Assembly (NCBI RefSeq): GCF_020165195.1
Contig: NZ_JAIUHR010000029.1
Span: 25,740-89,739, forward strand
Length of the DNA stretch: 64,000 bases
Source of the DNA: Mesorhizobium sp. CA14
GTDB lineage: Bacteria > Pseudomonadota > Alphaproteobacteria > Rhizobiales > Rhizobiaceae
Reading direction: 5' to 3'
A program made the position numbers and the translations under genes. The notes under the pieces are model-generated. The model ran no database searches, was not told the DNA's origin, and saw only the letters and a program-made list of their open reading frames with translations. Numbering within the stretch: position 1 is the first letter of the stretch; each line of letters opens with the position of its first letter. Positions 54,433 through 62,538 of the stretch are shown piece after piece.

Positions 54433-55353
54433 CTACTTCCCCGCCAAGATATCCTTGATCAGCCGCTGGCAGCGCTCGGCCATGAAGTCGAGCAGCAGCC
54501 GCACCTTCGGGTCCTGCAGCTTCTTGTGCGGATAAACGGCGGCGAATTGCACCGGTGTCGGCGGTGTCTTGGCCAGGATCACCTTCAGCCGCCGGTCGCG
54601 GATGAAGGGCTCGACCTCGAAACGCGGCTTGTTGATGATGCCGCGCCCCGACAGCGCCCAGCCGGTCAGCACGTCGCCGTCGTCGGTGTCGTAAGGGCCG
54701 TGCACCTCGAATTTCTGCACGCCGCCCGGCGTCTGCAGGGTCCAGACGAATTCGCGCGCGCCGGCATAGCGCAGCATCAGGCAATCGTGCTTCTTGCCGA
54801 CCAGTTCCTGCGGCTCGGCCGGCTCGCCGCGTGCTTCGAGATATTTCGGCGCGGCCACCAGCACGCGCTCGCATTCCATGATGCCGCGCATCCTGAGGCT
54901 GGAATCCTCGATGATGCCGAGGCGGAAGGCGACGTCGATGCCTTCCTTCATGATGTCGACATTGTGGTCGGAGAGTCTCAGCCGCACCTCGATATCGGGG
55001 TATTTGTCGTGGAAGTCCGGAATGCCGGAAGCGATCAGCCGGCGGCCGAGGCCGAGCGGTGCCGTAACCCTGATCGTGCCGCGCGGCTGGCCGGAAAGGG
55101 CTGCGACCGCGGCTTCCGCCTCGGTGATCGCATCCAGCACCTGCTTGGCGCCGGTGTAGAACACCGTGCCGTGCTCCGTCGGCATCAACTGACGGGTCGT
55201 GCGGTTGAACAGCCGGACGCCCAGATGTTTTTCCAGCTCCTTGATGCGGTTGGAGGCGACAGCGGGCGAGATTCGCATGTCGCGCCCCGCCGCCGACAGG
55301 TTTCCCAGCTCGACGACACGGACGAAGACAGCGATGTTGTCGAGATAGGCCAT
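54433..55353 (-). CDS. LysR-family transcriptional regulator
   Basis: A 306-residue LysR regulator: helix-turn-helix in residues 1-60 (NLSAAGRDMRISPAVASNRIKELEKHLGVRLFNRTTRQ), then the inducer-binding domain (RGTIRVTAPLGLGRRLIASGIPDF). It is divergent from puuD with 283 bp between them, the usual layout for a LysR activator of its neighbour, so control of urate catabolism is a reasonable guess. Alternatively it controls the flavin monooxygenases downstream. The divergent region contains a palindromic repeat. Confidence 0.9.
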   Translation of the reverse strand: MAYLDNIAVFVRVVELGNLSAAGRDMRISPAVASNRIKELEKHLGVRLFNRTTRQLMPTEHGTVFYTGAKQVLDAITEAEAAVAALSGQPRGTIRVTAPLGLGRRLIASGIPDFHDKYPDIEVRLRLSDHNVDIMKEGIDVAFRLGIIEDSSLRMRGIMECERVLVAAPKYLEARGEPAEPQELVGKKHDCLMLRYAGAREFVWTLQTPGGVQKFEVHGPYDTDDGDVLTGWALSGRGIINKPRFEVEPFIRDRRLKVILAKTPPTPVQFAAVYPHKKLQDPKVRLLLDFMAERCQRLIKDILAGK

Positions 55354-55388
55354 GCGGGTTTCGTGGCTCTTGAGCGGCTGCGCGAAGC

Positions 55389-55524
55389 TGTGTGGAGATT
55401 CAGGTGATGCCGGCCTGCAAACGCCGGGTTCCTGCGCTTCCGGTGCTCACCTACTTCAAGTACGCTCCGCTCCGGTTCTCGGAACCCGCTGTTTTCGGCT
55501 CGGCCTGACCTGAATCCTCACACA
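55389..55524. repeat. Palindromic element in the LysR-puuD intergenic region
   Basis: Inverted ends TGTGTGGAGATTCAGGT and ACCTGAATCCTCACACA, continuing inward as GCCGGCCTG.../...GGCTCGGCC and GGGTTCC/GGAACCC. The centre GGTGCTCACCTACTTCAAGTACG lacks symmetry. It occupies about half of the 283-bp divergent gap and probably separates the LysR gene from the puuD promoter, which must lie in 55525-55636 where a run of nine T residues is seen. Confidence 0.75.
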
Positions 55525-55636
55525 CCTTAGGCAACCCTAGTATTTTCCATTTTTTTTTGAAAGTCATCGCGCACCTCGCCTCTTTTCGTTTGCGCGCCAG
55601 ACCGTAAAGTCGCTCTCATCGGCAGGGACGAATGCA

Positions 55637-56863
55637 ATGATGGATTTCGCGATTTTCTGGGACTGGCTGAGCTTCGCGGTCCGCTGGCTGCATGTCATCA
55701 CCGGCATCGCCTGGATCGGCTCGTCCTTCTATTTCGTCGCGCTCGACCTCGGCCTGCGCCAGCGGCCCGGCCTGCCTGCCGGCGCCTTCGGCGAGGAGTG
55801 GCAGGTGCATGGCGGCGGCTTCTACCATATCCAGAAATATCTGATCGCTCCGGCCGAGATGCCGGAGCACCTCACCTGGTTCAAATGGGAATCCTACGCC
55901 ACCTGGCTGTCGGGCTTCGCCATGCTCTGCGTGGTCTATTACGCCGGTGCCGACCTCTTCCTGATCGATCCCAACGTGCTCAACATCTCGGTGCCGGTCG
56001 GCATCCTCCTGTCGCTGGCCACCATCGGCGTCGGCTGGATCGTCTATGACCTGCTCTGCCGCTCGCCGCTGGGCAAAAGCGACACCGGGCTGATGCTGGT
56101 GCTCTATTGCGTGCTGGTGTTCATCGCCTGGGGGCTGACGCATCTTTTCACCGGCCGCGCCGCGTTCCTGCATCTTGGCGCCATCACCGCCACCATCATG
56201 TCGGCCAATGTCTTCATGGTCATCATCCCCAACCAGAAGATCGTCGTCGCCGACCTGATAGCCGGCCGCAAGCCCGACCCGAAATACGGCAAGATCGCCA
56301 AGCAGCGCTCGCTGCACAACAACTATCTGACCTTGCCGGTCCTGTTCCTGATGCTGTCGAACCACTACCCGCTGGCCTTTGGCACCCAGTTCAACTGGGT
56401 CATCGCTTCGCTGGTCTTCATCATCGGCGTTCTGATCCGGCACTATTTCAACACCGTGCATGCCAGGAAGGGCAACCCGACCTGGACCTGGCTCGGCGCT
56501 GCCGTGCTGTTCATGATCATCATCTGGCTGTCGACCGTGCCGAAGGTGCTGACCGGCGAGCCGAAGACCTCCGCCGCAACCGCCGCCGCGCAGGTCTACA
56601 TCGCCTCGGCGCATTTCCCGGCCGTGCGCGACACCGTGGTTGGCCGCTGCTCCATGTGCCATACGGAGGAGCCGGTCTATGAAGGCATCTACCATGCGCC
56701 GAAAGGCGTGCTGCTCGACACCGACGAGCGCATCGCCGAGCATGCGCGCGAAATCTACATCCAGGCCGGCCGGGCGCATGCCATGCCGCCCGCAAACGTC
56801 ACCCAGATCACCGACCAGGAAAGGGCCCTTCTGGTCGCCTGGTTCGAAGGCGCCGGAAAGTAA
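55637..56863 (+). CDS. puuD: Membrane urate hydroxylase with cytochrome c domain
   Basis: A 408-residue inner-membrane urate hydroxylase replacing soluble uricase. It has about eight hydrophobic helices (DWLSFAVRWLHVITGIAWIGSSFYFVAL onward) and a C-terminal soluble cytochrome c domain (from about 315) with heme motif CSMCH and Met ligand candidates in AHAMPPANVTQ. Product is 5-hydroxyisourate for UraH. It begins a unit with guaD, whose ATG is 2 bases after this stop. Confidence 0.95.
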   Translation: MMDFAIFWDWLSFAVRWLHVITGIAWIGSSFYFVALDLGLRQRPGLPAGAFGEEWQVHGGGFYHIQKYLIAPAEMPEHLTWFKWESYATWLSGFAMLCVVYYAGADLFLIDPNVLNISVPVGILLSLATIGVGWIVYDLLCRSPLGKSDTGLMLVLYCVLVFIAWGLTHLFTGRAAFLHLGAITATIMSANVFMVIIPNQKIVVADLIAGRKPDPKYGKIAKQRSLHNNYLTLPVLFLMLSNHYPLAFGTQFNWVIASLVFIIGVLIRHYFNTVHARKGNPTWTWLGAAVLFMIIIWLSTVPKVLTGEPKTSAATAAAQVYIASAHFPAVRDTVVGRCSMCHTEEPVYEGIYHAPKGVLLDTDERIAEHAREIYIQAGRAHAMPPANVTQITDQERALLVAWFEGAGK

Positions 56864-56865
56864 GC

Positions 56866-58179
56866 ATGACAGCGAAAATTCTGCGCGGCCGCACGCTCTC
56901 CTTCCTGCGTTGGCCCGAAACGATCGACGACCATTCCGCCTGGCGCTACGAGGAAGACGGCGGGCTGCTGGTCGACAACGGCAGGATCGCCGCAGCCGGC
57001 TCCTATGCCGAGGTCTTGAAGAAGGCGGGCGCCGGCGTCGAGACGATCGACCATCGCCCGCATCTGATCCTGCCGGGTTTCCTCGACGCCCACGTTCATG
57101 TGCCGCAGATGCAGATCATCGCCTCCTACGGCGCCGAGCTGCTCGACTGGCTGAACAAATACACCTTTCCGGAAGAGTCGAAGTTCCAGAACGCGCAGCA
57201 CGGCCGCCGCATCGCCAGGGTCTTCCTCGACGAGATGCTGCGCCAGGGCACGACGACCGTCGTCGCCTATTGCTCAGTGCACAAATCTTCGGCCGAGGCC
57301 TTCTTCGCCGAGTCGCATGAGCGCAACATGCTGAACATTGCCGGCAAGGTGATGATGGACCGCAACGCGCCGGACGGCGTGCTCGATACGCCGCAGACCG
57401 GCTATGACGATACCAAGGCGCTGATCGCCGAATGGCACGGCAAGGGCCGCCAGCTTTATGCCATCACGCCGCGCTTCGCCATCACCTCTACGCCCGAGCA
57501 GATGGAGATGGCCGGCGTGCTCTGCCGCGACCATCCCGATCTCCACATGCAGACGCATCTGTCGGAAAACCACGCCGAGATCGCCTTCACCCAGGAGCTC
57601 TATCCCTGGTCGCGCGACTACACCGACGTCTATGAGCATTACGGCCTGCTCGGCAAGAAGAGCCTGTTCGGCCACTGCGTCCATCTGTCGGAACGCGAGG
57701 CGGATGCGCTGTCGCAATCGGGCTCCGTGGCCGTGTTCTGCCCGACATCCAACCTTTTCCTCGGCTCCGGCCTATTCGATTATCAGCGCTACCGCCGGCG
57801 CGAGAAGCCGCTCAGGATCGCTGCCGCCACAGATGTCGGCGGCGGCACCAATTATTCGATGCTGCGCACCATGGACGAGGGCTACAAGGTGATCGCGCTG
57901 AACGGCGAGAAGCTCAACCCGTACCAGTCCTTCTGGCAGCTGACGCGCGGCAATGCCGAGGCGCTTTCCGTGGCTGACAGGGTCGGTACGCTGGATGAAG
58001 GCACTGATGCCGATATCGTCGTGCTCGATGCTCATGCGACGCCCGGCATGCGGCTTAGGATGGAGACTGTGGAGACGCTGGCGGAAGAGCTCTTCCTGCT
58101 GCAGACGCTGGGCGACGATCGCGTCGTGCGTGAGGTCTATGTGGCGGGCCGGCCGGCGAAGAGCGCCATTGTGGCATAA
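56866..58179 (+). CDS. guaD: Guanine deaminase
   Basis: A 437-residue amidohydrolase deaminating guanine to xanthine. Metal ligands: DAHVHVPQMQ near residue 69, HMQTHLSENHAEI, FGHCVHLS and the Asp in ATDVGGGTNYSMLR. PGFLDAHVH and the block LDWLNKYTFPEESKF are typical of guanine deaminases. Together with xdhABC and puuD it lets guanine enter the urate pathway. It is the second gene of the puuD unit. Confidence 0.95.
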   Translation: MTAKILRGRTLSFLRWPETIDDHSAWRYEEDGGLLVDNGRIAAAGSYAEVLKKAGAGVETIDHRPHLILPGFLDAHVHVPQMQIIASYGAELLDWLNKYTFPEESKFQNAQHGRRIARVFLDEMLRQGTTTVVAYCSVHKSSAEAFFAESHERNMLNIAGKVMMDRNAPDGVLDTPQTGYDDTKALIAEWHGKGRQLYAITPRFAITSTPEQMEMAGVLCRDHPDLHMQTHLSENHAEIAFTQELYPWSRDYTDVYEHYGLLGKKSLFGHCVHLSEREADALSQSGSVAVFCPTSNLFLGSGLFDYQRYRRREKPLRIAAATDVGGGTNYSMLRTMDEGYKVIALNGEKLNPYQSFWQLTRGNAEALSVADRVGTLDEGTDADIVVLDAHATPGMRLRMETVETLAEELFLLQTLGDDRVVREVYVAGRPAKSAIVA

Positions 58180-58258
58180 CGCCATTCCATGCCCTCGGCG
58201 CTTGACCCGGCGTCAGCCATCGGCCAAAGCGTGCGTCGACATTTGACAGGGGAACGCC

Positions 58259-58762
58259 ATGGCCTTCGCCGACGACATCGCTCTGATCAAGAAACAGGAA
58301 GCCACGCTGGTCTTTGCGGCCTTCGATGAGGCCGTCGCCTTCAAGATCGGCTCTGCCATCAGGGACCGGGCTCTGAAGGAAGATCTTCCGATCATCGTCG
58401 ACATCAGGACTTTCGACCGGCCGCTCTTCTATGCCGCGATGCCGGGATCCAACGCGTCCAATCCCGATTGGGCGCGGCGCAAGATCAATGTCGTGAGGCG
58501 CTATCTCGGAAGCACCTATCGTCTTGTGCTTGAGCAGCAACGGCCCGACCGCACCTTCAAGGTCGGTGAAGGACTGGACATCGCCGATTATGTGCTCGCC
58601 GGCGGCGGCTTTCCGGTCACGGTGAAAGGTGCCGGCGTCATCGGTGTCATCGCGGTCTCTGGCCTGCCGGAGCGCGAAGACCATGGCGTCGTGGTCGATG
58701 CGCTTTGCGCCCATCTTGGCATCGACCCGAGCGGGCTCGCACTGCCGCCGGAAGAAAAATGA
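58259..58762 (+). CDS. UPF0303/heme-degrading-domain family protein
   Basis: A 167-residue protein of the HbpS/GlcG-like fold, UPF0303 branch, recognised from FDEAVAFKIGSAIRDRALKE, FDRPLFYAAMPGSNASNPDWARRK and VIAVSGLPEREDHGVVVDAL. Family members have been linked to heme binding; a role here is not established. Its stop overlaps the glycerate kinase ATG (ATGA), so it is co-translated with it and perhaps with the ureide pathway. Confidence 0.85.
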   Translation: MAFADDIALIKKQEATLVFAAFDEAVAFKIGSAIRDRALKEDLPIIVDIRTFDRPLFYAAMPGSNASNPDWARRKINVVRRYLGSTYRLVLEQQRPDRTFKVGEGLDIADYVLAGGGFPVTVKGAGVIGVIAVSGLPEREDHGVVVDALCAHLGIDPSGLALPPEEK

Positions 58763-60018
58763 CCGACCCGAAAAGCTTCCTCACATCGATCTTCAACGCC
58801 GCCGTCGCCGCTGCTGACCCGGAAAAGACGATCCGCAATCATTTGCCGGCAAAGCCGAAGGGCCGCACCATCGTCATCGGCGCGGGAAAAGGCTCGGCGC
58901 AGATGGCGGCGGCCTTCGAGAAGGTCTGGGACGGGCCGATCGACGGGCTGGTCGTCACCCGCTACGGCTATGGCGCCAGATGCGAGCGCATCGAGATCAT
59001 CGAGGCGGCGCACCCGGTCCCGGATGCCGCCGGTCTCGAGGCGTCGCGCCGGCTGCTGGAGAAAGTGCGCGGGCTGACTTCGGACGATCTGGTCGTGGCG
59101 CTGATTTCCGGCGGCGGCTCGGCCCTGCTGCCGTCGCCCGCTTCCGGGCTGACGCTTGCCGATGAGATCGCCGTCAACGAGGCGCTGCTTGCCTCCGGCG
59201 CGCCGATCGCGGCGATGAACACCATCCGCAAGCATGTCTCGACCATCAAGGGCGGACGCCTGGCCGCCGCGGCGCACCCGGCCCGGGTCGTGTCGCTGGT
59301 CGTCTCCGATATCCCGGGCGACAATCCGGCGCTGGTCGCATCAGGACCGACTGTTCCCGACACCGGCAGCCGCGCGGATGCGCTGGCCTCGATCGCCGCC
59401 TATGGCATGAAGCTGCCGGCCTCGGCAATGGCGCATATCCAGTCTTCGGCCGCGGACGCGCCGCGTCCCAATGATCCGCGCTTTGCTGGCAACGAGGTGC
59501 ACCTGACCGCCTCGGCCGGCGTGTCGCTGGAAGCCGCAGTCGCCGAAGCGAAGCGGCAAGGCATCGAGGCTGTCATCCTGTCGGATGCTATCGAGGGCGA
59601 AGCGCGTGAAGTCGGCGGCGTCCATGCCGCGATCGCGCGCGAGGTGGCGACGCGCAACCGCCCCTTCGCCAAGCCGGTATTGATCCTCTCCGGCGGCGAG
59701 ACGACGGTGACATTGCGCGCCAAGGGCAAGGGCGGCCGAAATTCCGAATTCCTGCTCGCCTTCGCGATCGGCATCGACGCCGTGAATGGCATCGATGCCT
59801 TGGCTGCCGACACCGACGGCATCGACGGCTCGGAGAACAACGCCGGCGCCTTCGCGGACGGCTCGACCGTGGCGCGCATGCGCGCGGCAGGCGTCGATGC
59901 CAAGGCGATGCTTGCCGGCAACAATGCCTGGACGGCGTTCAACGCGGTCGGGGATCTGTTCGTGCCCGGGCCGACAGGCACGAATGTGAATGATCTGAGG
60001 GCGATTCTCATCCGCTAG
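58759..60018 (+). CDS. Glycerate 2-kinase (MOFRL/GckA type)
   Basis: A 419-residue kinase phosphorylating D-glycerate to 2-phosphoglycerate. The N-terminal GckA domain shows VIGAGKGSAQMA and ALISGGGSALLPSP; the C-terminal MOFRL domain includes LILSGGETTVTLRAKGKGGRNSEFLLA and DTDGIDGSENNAGAF. It is the last step taking glyoxylate, made by AllA, into central metabolism through tartronate semialdehyde and glycerate, steps encoded elsewhere. Followed by a palindromic repeat in a convergent gap. Confidence 0.93.
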   Translation: MTDPKSFLTSIFNAAVAAADPEKTIRNHLPAKPKGRTIVIGAGKGSAQMAAAFEKVWDGPIDGLVVTRYGYGARCERIEIIEAAHPVPDAAGLEASRRLLEKVRGLTSDDLVVALISGGGSALLPSPASGLTLADEIAVNEALLASGAPIAAMNTIRKHVSTIKGGRLAAAAHPARVVSLVVSDIPGDNPALVASGPTVPDTGSRADALASIAAYGMKLPASAMAHIQSSAADAPRPNDPRFAGNEVHLTASAGVSLEAAVAEAKRQGIEAVILSDAIEGEAREVGGVHAAIAREVATRNRPFAKPVLILSGGETTVTLRAKGKGGRNSEFLLAFAIGIDAVNGIDALAADTDGIDGSENNAGAFADGSTVARMRAAGVDAKAMLAGNNAWTAFNAVGDLFVPGPTGTNVNDLRAILIR

Positions 60019-60035
60019 CGGCAAAGCTTAAAGGT

Positions 60036-60216
60036 CGTCATTCCAGGGCGAAGCAGGAGCGAAGCTCCGTCGCGAAGACCCTGGAATCCATTCCGTGACC
60101 TGAGCCGTAGGATGCAGCGGAGCAGAACTCTGCACCGTTGCGGCGCTCGTATGTCACGGAATGGATCCTCGGGTCTGCGCGCGTCGCTTCGCTCCTTGCT
60201 CCGCCCGTGGATGACG
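60036..60216. repeat. CGTCATTC...GGATGACG palindromic element, long copy
   Basis: Outer ends CGTCATTCCAGGGCGAAGC and GCTCCGCCCGTGGATGACG, inner inverted pairs CATTCCGTGAC / GTCACGGAATG, with a centre of about 50 bp containing GATGCAGCGGAGCAGAACTC. It fills the 275-bp gap between the convergent glycerate kinase and UdgX genes. Same family as 54338-54392. Confidence 0.85.
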
Positions 60217-60293
60217 ACGCGACGAGCGTTTCCGCCAATCTAAGTCGCAGGATACGTGCGTCTACGCGAGGCTCGTTCGGGCGCCTAAATTGA

Positions 60294-61067
60294 TCACGCC
60301 CCCATCAGCTGCTTCACCTTCCGCATATCCTGCAAAAACCGCTCCTTCTCGGCCTCCTTGTCCTCCCGATCGCGGATGCGCAGGATGAAGGACGGGTGGA
60401 TGGTCACGAACACGCGCAAGCCATCCTCGCGCTCTATCAGATCGCCGCGCATCTTGGTGATCGGCACCGCCTTGCCGAGCAGCGACTGCGCCGCCGTCGC
60501 GCCGAGCGCCACGACGAGGTTCGGCTTGACGAGGTCTAGCTCCTTGTCCAGCCACCAGCGGCAGGCCTGGATTTCGCCGGCATTGGGCTTGGAATGGATG
60601 CGCCTCTTGCCGCGCGGCTCGAATTTGAAATGTTTGACCGCATTGGTCACGTAGACCTTGCGGCGGTCGACTTCGGCATCGTCCAAAATGCCGTCCAATA
60701 TTCTGCCGGCCGGGCCGACGAAAGGCTTGCCGGCCAGATCCTCCTGATCACCCGGCTGTTCGCCGACGAAGACTACGTCCGCGCTCTCCGGTCCTTCGCC
60801 GAACACGGTCTGCGTTGCGTCATGCCAAAGCGGACAGCGGCGGCAGCCTTTCGCCTCTTCGCGCAACTCCGGAATATCTTCGGCTTCAGGCGCCACCACA
60901 TCGGCCGGCTCGGGCGTCGGCCAATTCTTGGCCTTCACCTTGGCATGGCGCGGTGCTGGGGTGGTTGGCATCCGGTCGATCATCTCTGACGCGGCTCTGT
61001 CTGCTCCTGCTATCAAATGTGGAATGAGCGAGGCCTCGGGAAGGTTCCGCCAATATTTCTTCGGCAT
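60294..61067 (-). CDS. UdgX-family uracil-DNA protein, N-terminal partner lost
   Basis: A 257-residue family 4-like uracil-DNA glycosylase of the UdgX branch. The 4Fe-4S Cys pair is CRRC at 75-78, the glycosylase motif GEQPGDQEDLAGKPFVGPAG is at 102-121, the UdgX insert KRRIH at 154-158 supplies the His that bonds covalently to uracil DNA in the mycobacterial protein, and HPSFILR follows. The first 30 residues (YWRNLPEASLIPHLI) resemble the end of a DUF4130 domain that is normally fused N-terminal to UdgX; the frame is cut by a stop just upstream. A start at 60971 would remove this remnant. Confidence 0.88.
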   Translation of the reverse strand: MPKKYWRNLPEASLIPHLIAGADRAASEMIDRMPTTPAPRHAKVKAKNWPTPEPADVVAPEAEDIPELREEAKGCRRCPLWHDATQTVFGEGPESADVVFVGEQPGDQEDLAGKPFVGPAGRILDGILDDAEVDRRKVYVTNAVKHFKFEPRGKRRIHSKPNAGEIQACRWWLDKELDLVKPNLVVALGATAAQSLLGKAVPITKMRGDLIEREDGLRVFVTIHPSFILRIRDREDKEAEKERFLQDMRKVKQLMGA

Positions 61068-61116
61068 CTCCTTCCGTCGGGCAAAACGAGATCGCCGCGC
61101 CTGTCAGGCGCTGTGC

Positions 61117-62538
61117 TCAAACCTCATGCAGGTAGAGATGATAGTCCAGTTCGCTGACCGTCCGCGCGACGCGCAGATATTCCGCTTGCTTGATCGCCAC
61201 GAAGGTCCGGTGCAGGTCGGGGCCGAGCGCCGATTTCAGGAAATCGGAGCCTCTGGCTGCCTCGATCGCGGCGCGCCAGTCGGCCGGCATGCTCGACTTC
61301 TCCGCTGCCTGTTCGTAGCCGTTGCCGGTCGTCTCGGGACCAGGGTCCAGACCCTCGTCAAGGCCCTTGACGATGCCGGCCAGAACCGTTGCGGCGACAA
61401 GATAGGGATTCGCGTCAACGCCCGACGGCCGATGCTCGATGCGGCGGTTCTTGGTGTCGCCCGCCGGCACGCGCAGCGCCACCGACCGGTTGTTGACGCC
61501 CCAACTGGGCGCCACGGGCGCGTAGGATTGCGAGACGAAGCGGCGCCATGAATTGGCGTGCGGCGCAAACACCAGCATCGATTCCGCCATGGTGTGGATC
61601 AGGCCGCCAAGCGCGTTGAGCAGCTTTGATGACCATTTCTCGCCGGCGCCCTCGGTGAAGACATTGCGGCCGGCGTCGTCCTGCAGCGAGACGTGGAAAT
61701 GCATGCCGGAGCCGGCATAGGCCTCGATGGGCTTGGCCATGAAGCAGGCGGTGACACCGTGCCGGCGCGCCTGCGCCCGGACCAGCCGCTTCAGCATGAC
61801 GAGGTCGTCGGCCGCCCGCATCACGTCCTTGCGGTAATTCAGCGTCAGCTCGTATTGGCCGGGCGCGTATTCGGAAATCACGGTTTCGGCCGGAATGCCC
61901 TGCGCCTTGGCCGCGGCATAGATGTCGGAAAACAGCGGCTCCATGCCATGCAGATGGTCGACCGAATAGACCTCGGTCTTGGCCGAGCGGCGGCCGTCGA
62001 GCACCGCGCGGGCAGGCTGAACCTTGCCATCCGCGTCGCGCTCATTGGACAGCAGGAAAAATTCAAGCTCGAAGGCGCCCGCCGGATGCAGTCCGCGCGC
62101 CGCCAGCAATTCCACCTGCCTTGCCAGCACCAGCCGCGGGTCGGAGGTCATCGGCTGGCCGTCGAGATGGTGCATCGACATCAGCACCTGGCCGCGCGGC
62201 GGGTTGGTGCCGAAGAGCGGCACAAGCGTGCCGGGGATCGGCCATGCCCTGAGGTCGCCGTCGCCTGTGTCCCACACCAGTCCGGTTTCGTGCACATCCT
62301 CGCCGGTGATGTCGAGGCCGAGGATCGAGATCGGCAGGTGCCGGCCGTTCTCGAAAATGCCCATGAGCTCGTGCCGGCGCACGATCTTGCCGCGGCCGAT
62401 TCCGTTGGCGTCGGTGAGCACGATGTCGAACGCCTCGATCTCAGGATGCGTGTCGAGAAAAGCCTTCGCCTCGGCGGGCGTCGAGCCGGAAGGAGACGTG
62501 GTAACGGCGTTCAGATTGTCCATCGCCGCTTTTCTCAT
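61117..62538 (-). CDS. Glutamine-synthetase-family ligase (gamma-glutamyl-amine type)
   Basis: A 473-residue member of the glutamine synthetase superfamily. Metal and substrate blocks: FELEFFLLSNERD, EYAPGQYELTLNYR, MHFHVSLQDDAGRN and VALRVPAGDTKNRRIEHRPSGVDANPYL. The N-terminus (DIVLTDANGIGRGKIVRR) is of the PuuA/GlnT-like type rather than the nitrogen-assimilation enzyme. It overlaps the aminotransferase stop by ATGA, so the pair probably works on one amine: glutamylation by this ligase and transamination by the neighbour. The amine is unknown. Confidence 0.9.
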   Translation of the reverse strand: MRKAAMDNLNAVTTSPSGSTPAEAKAFLDTHPEIEAFDIVLTDANGIGRGKIVRRHELMGIFENGRHLPISILGLDITGEDVHETGLVWDTGDGDLRAWPIPGTLVPLFGTNPPRGQVLMSMHHLDGQPMTSDPRLVLARQVELLAARGLHPAGAFELEFFLLSNERDADGKVQPARAVLDGRRSAKTEVYSVDHLHGMEPLFSDIYAAAKAQGIPAETVISEYAPGQYELTLNYRKDVMRAADDLVMLKRLVRAQARRHGVTACFMAKPIEAYAGSGMHFHVSLQDDAGRNVFTEGAGEKWSSKLLNALGGLIHTMAESMLVFAPHANSWRRFVSQSYAPVAPSWGVNNRSVALRVPAGDTKNRRIEHRPSGVDANPYLVAATVLAGIVKGLDEGLDPGPETTGNGYEQAAEKSSMPADWRAAIEAARGSDFLKSALGPDLHRTFVAIKQAEYLRVARTVSELDYHLYLHEV

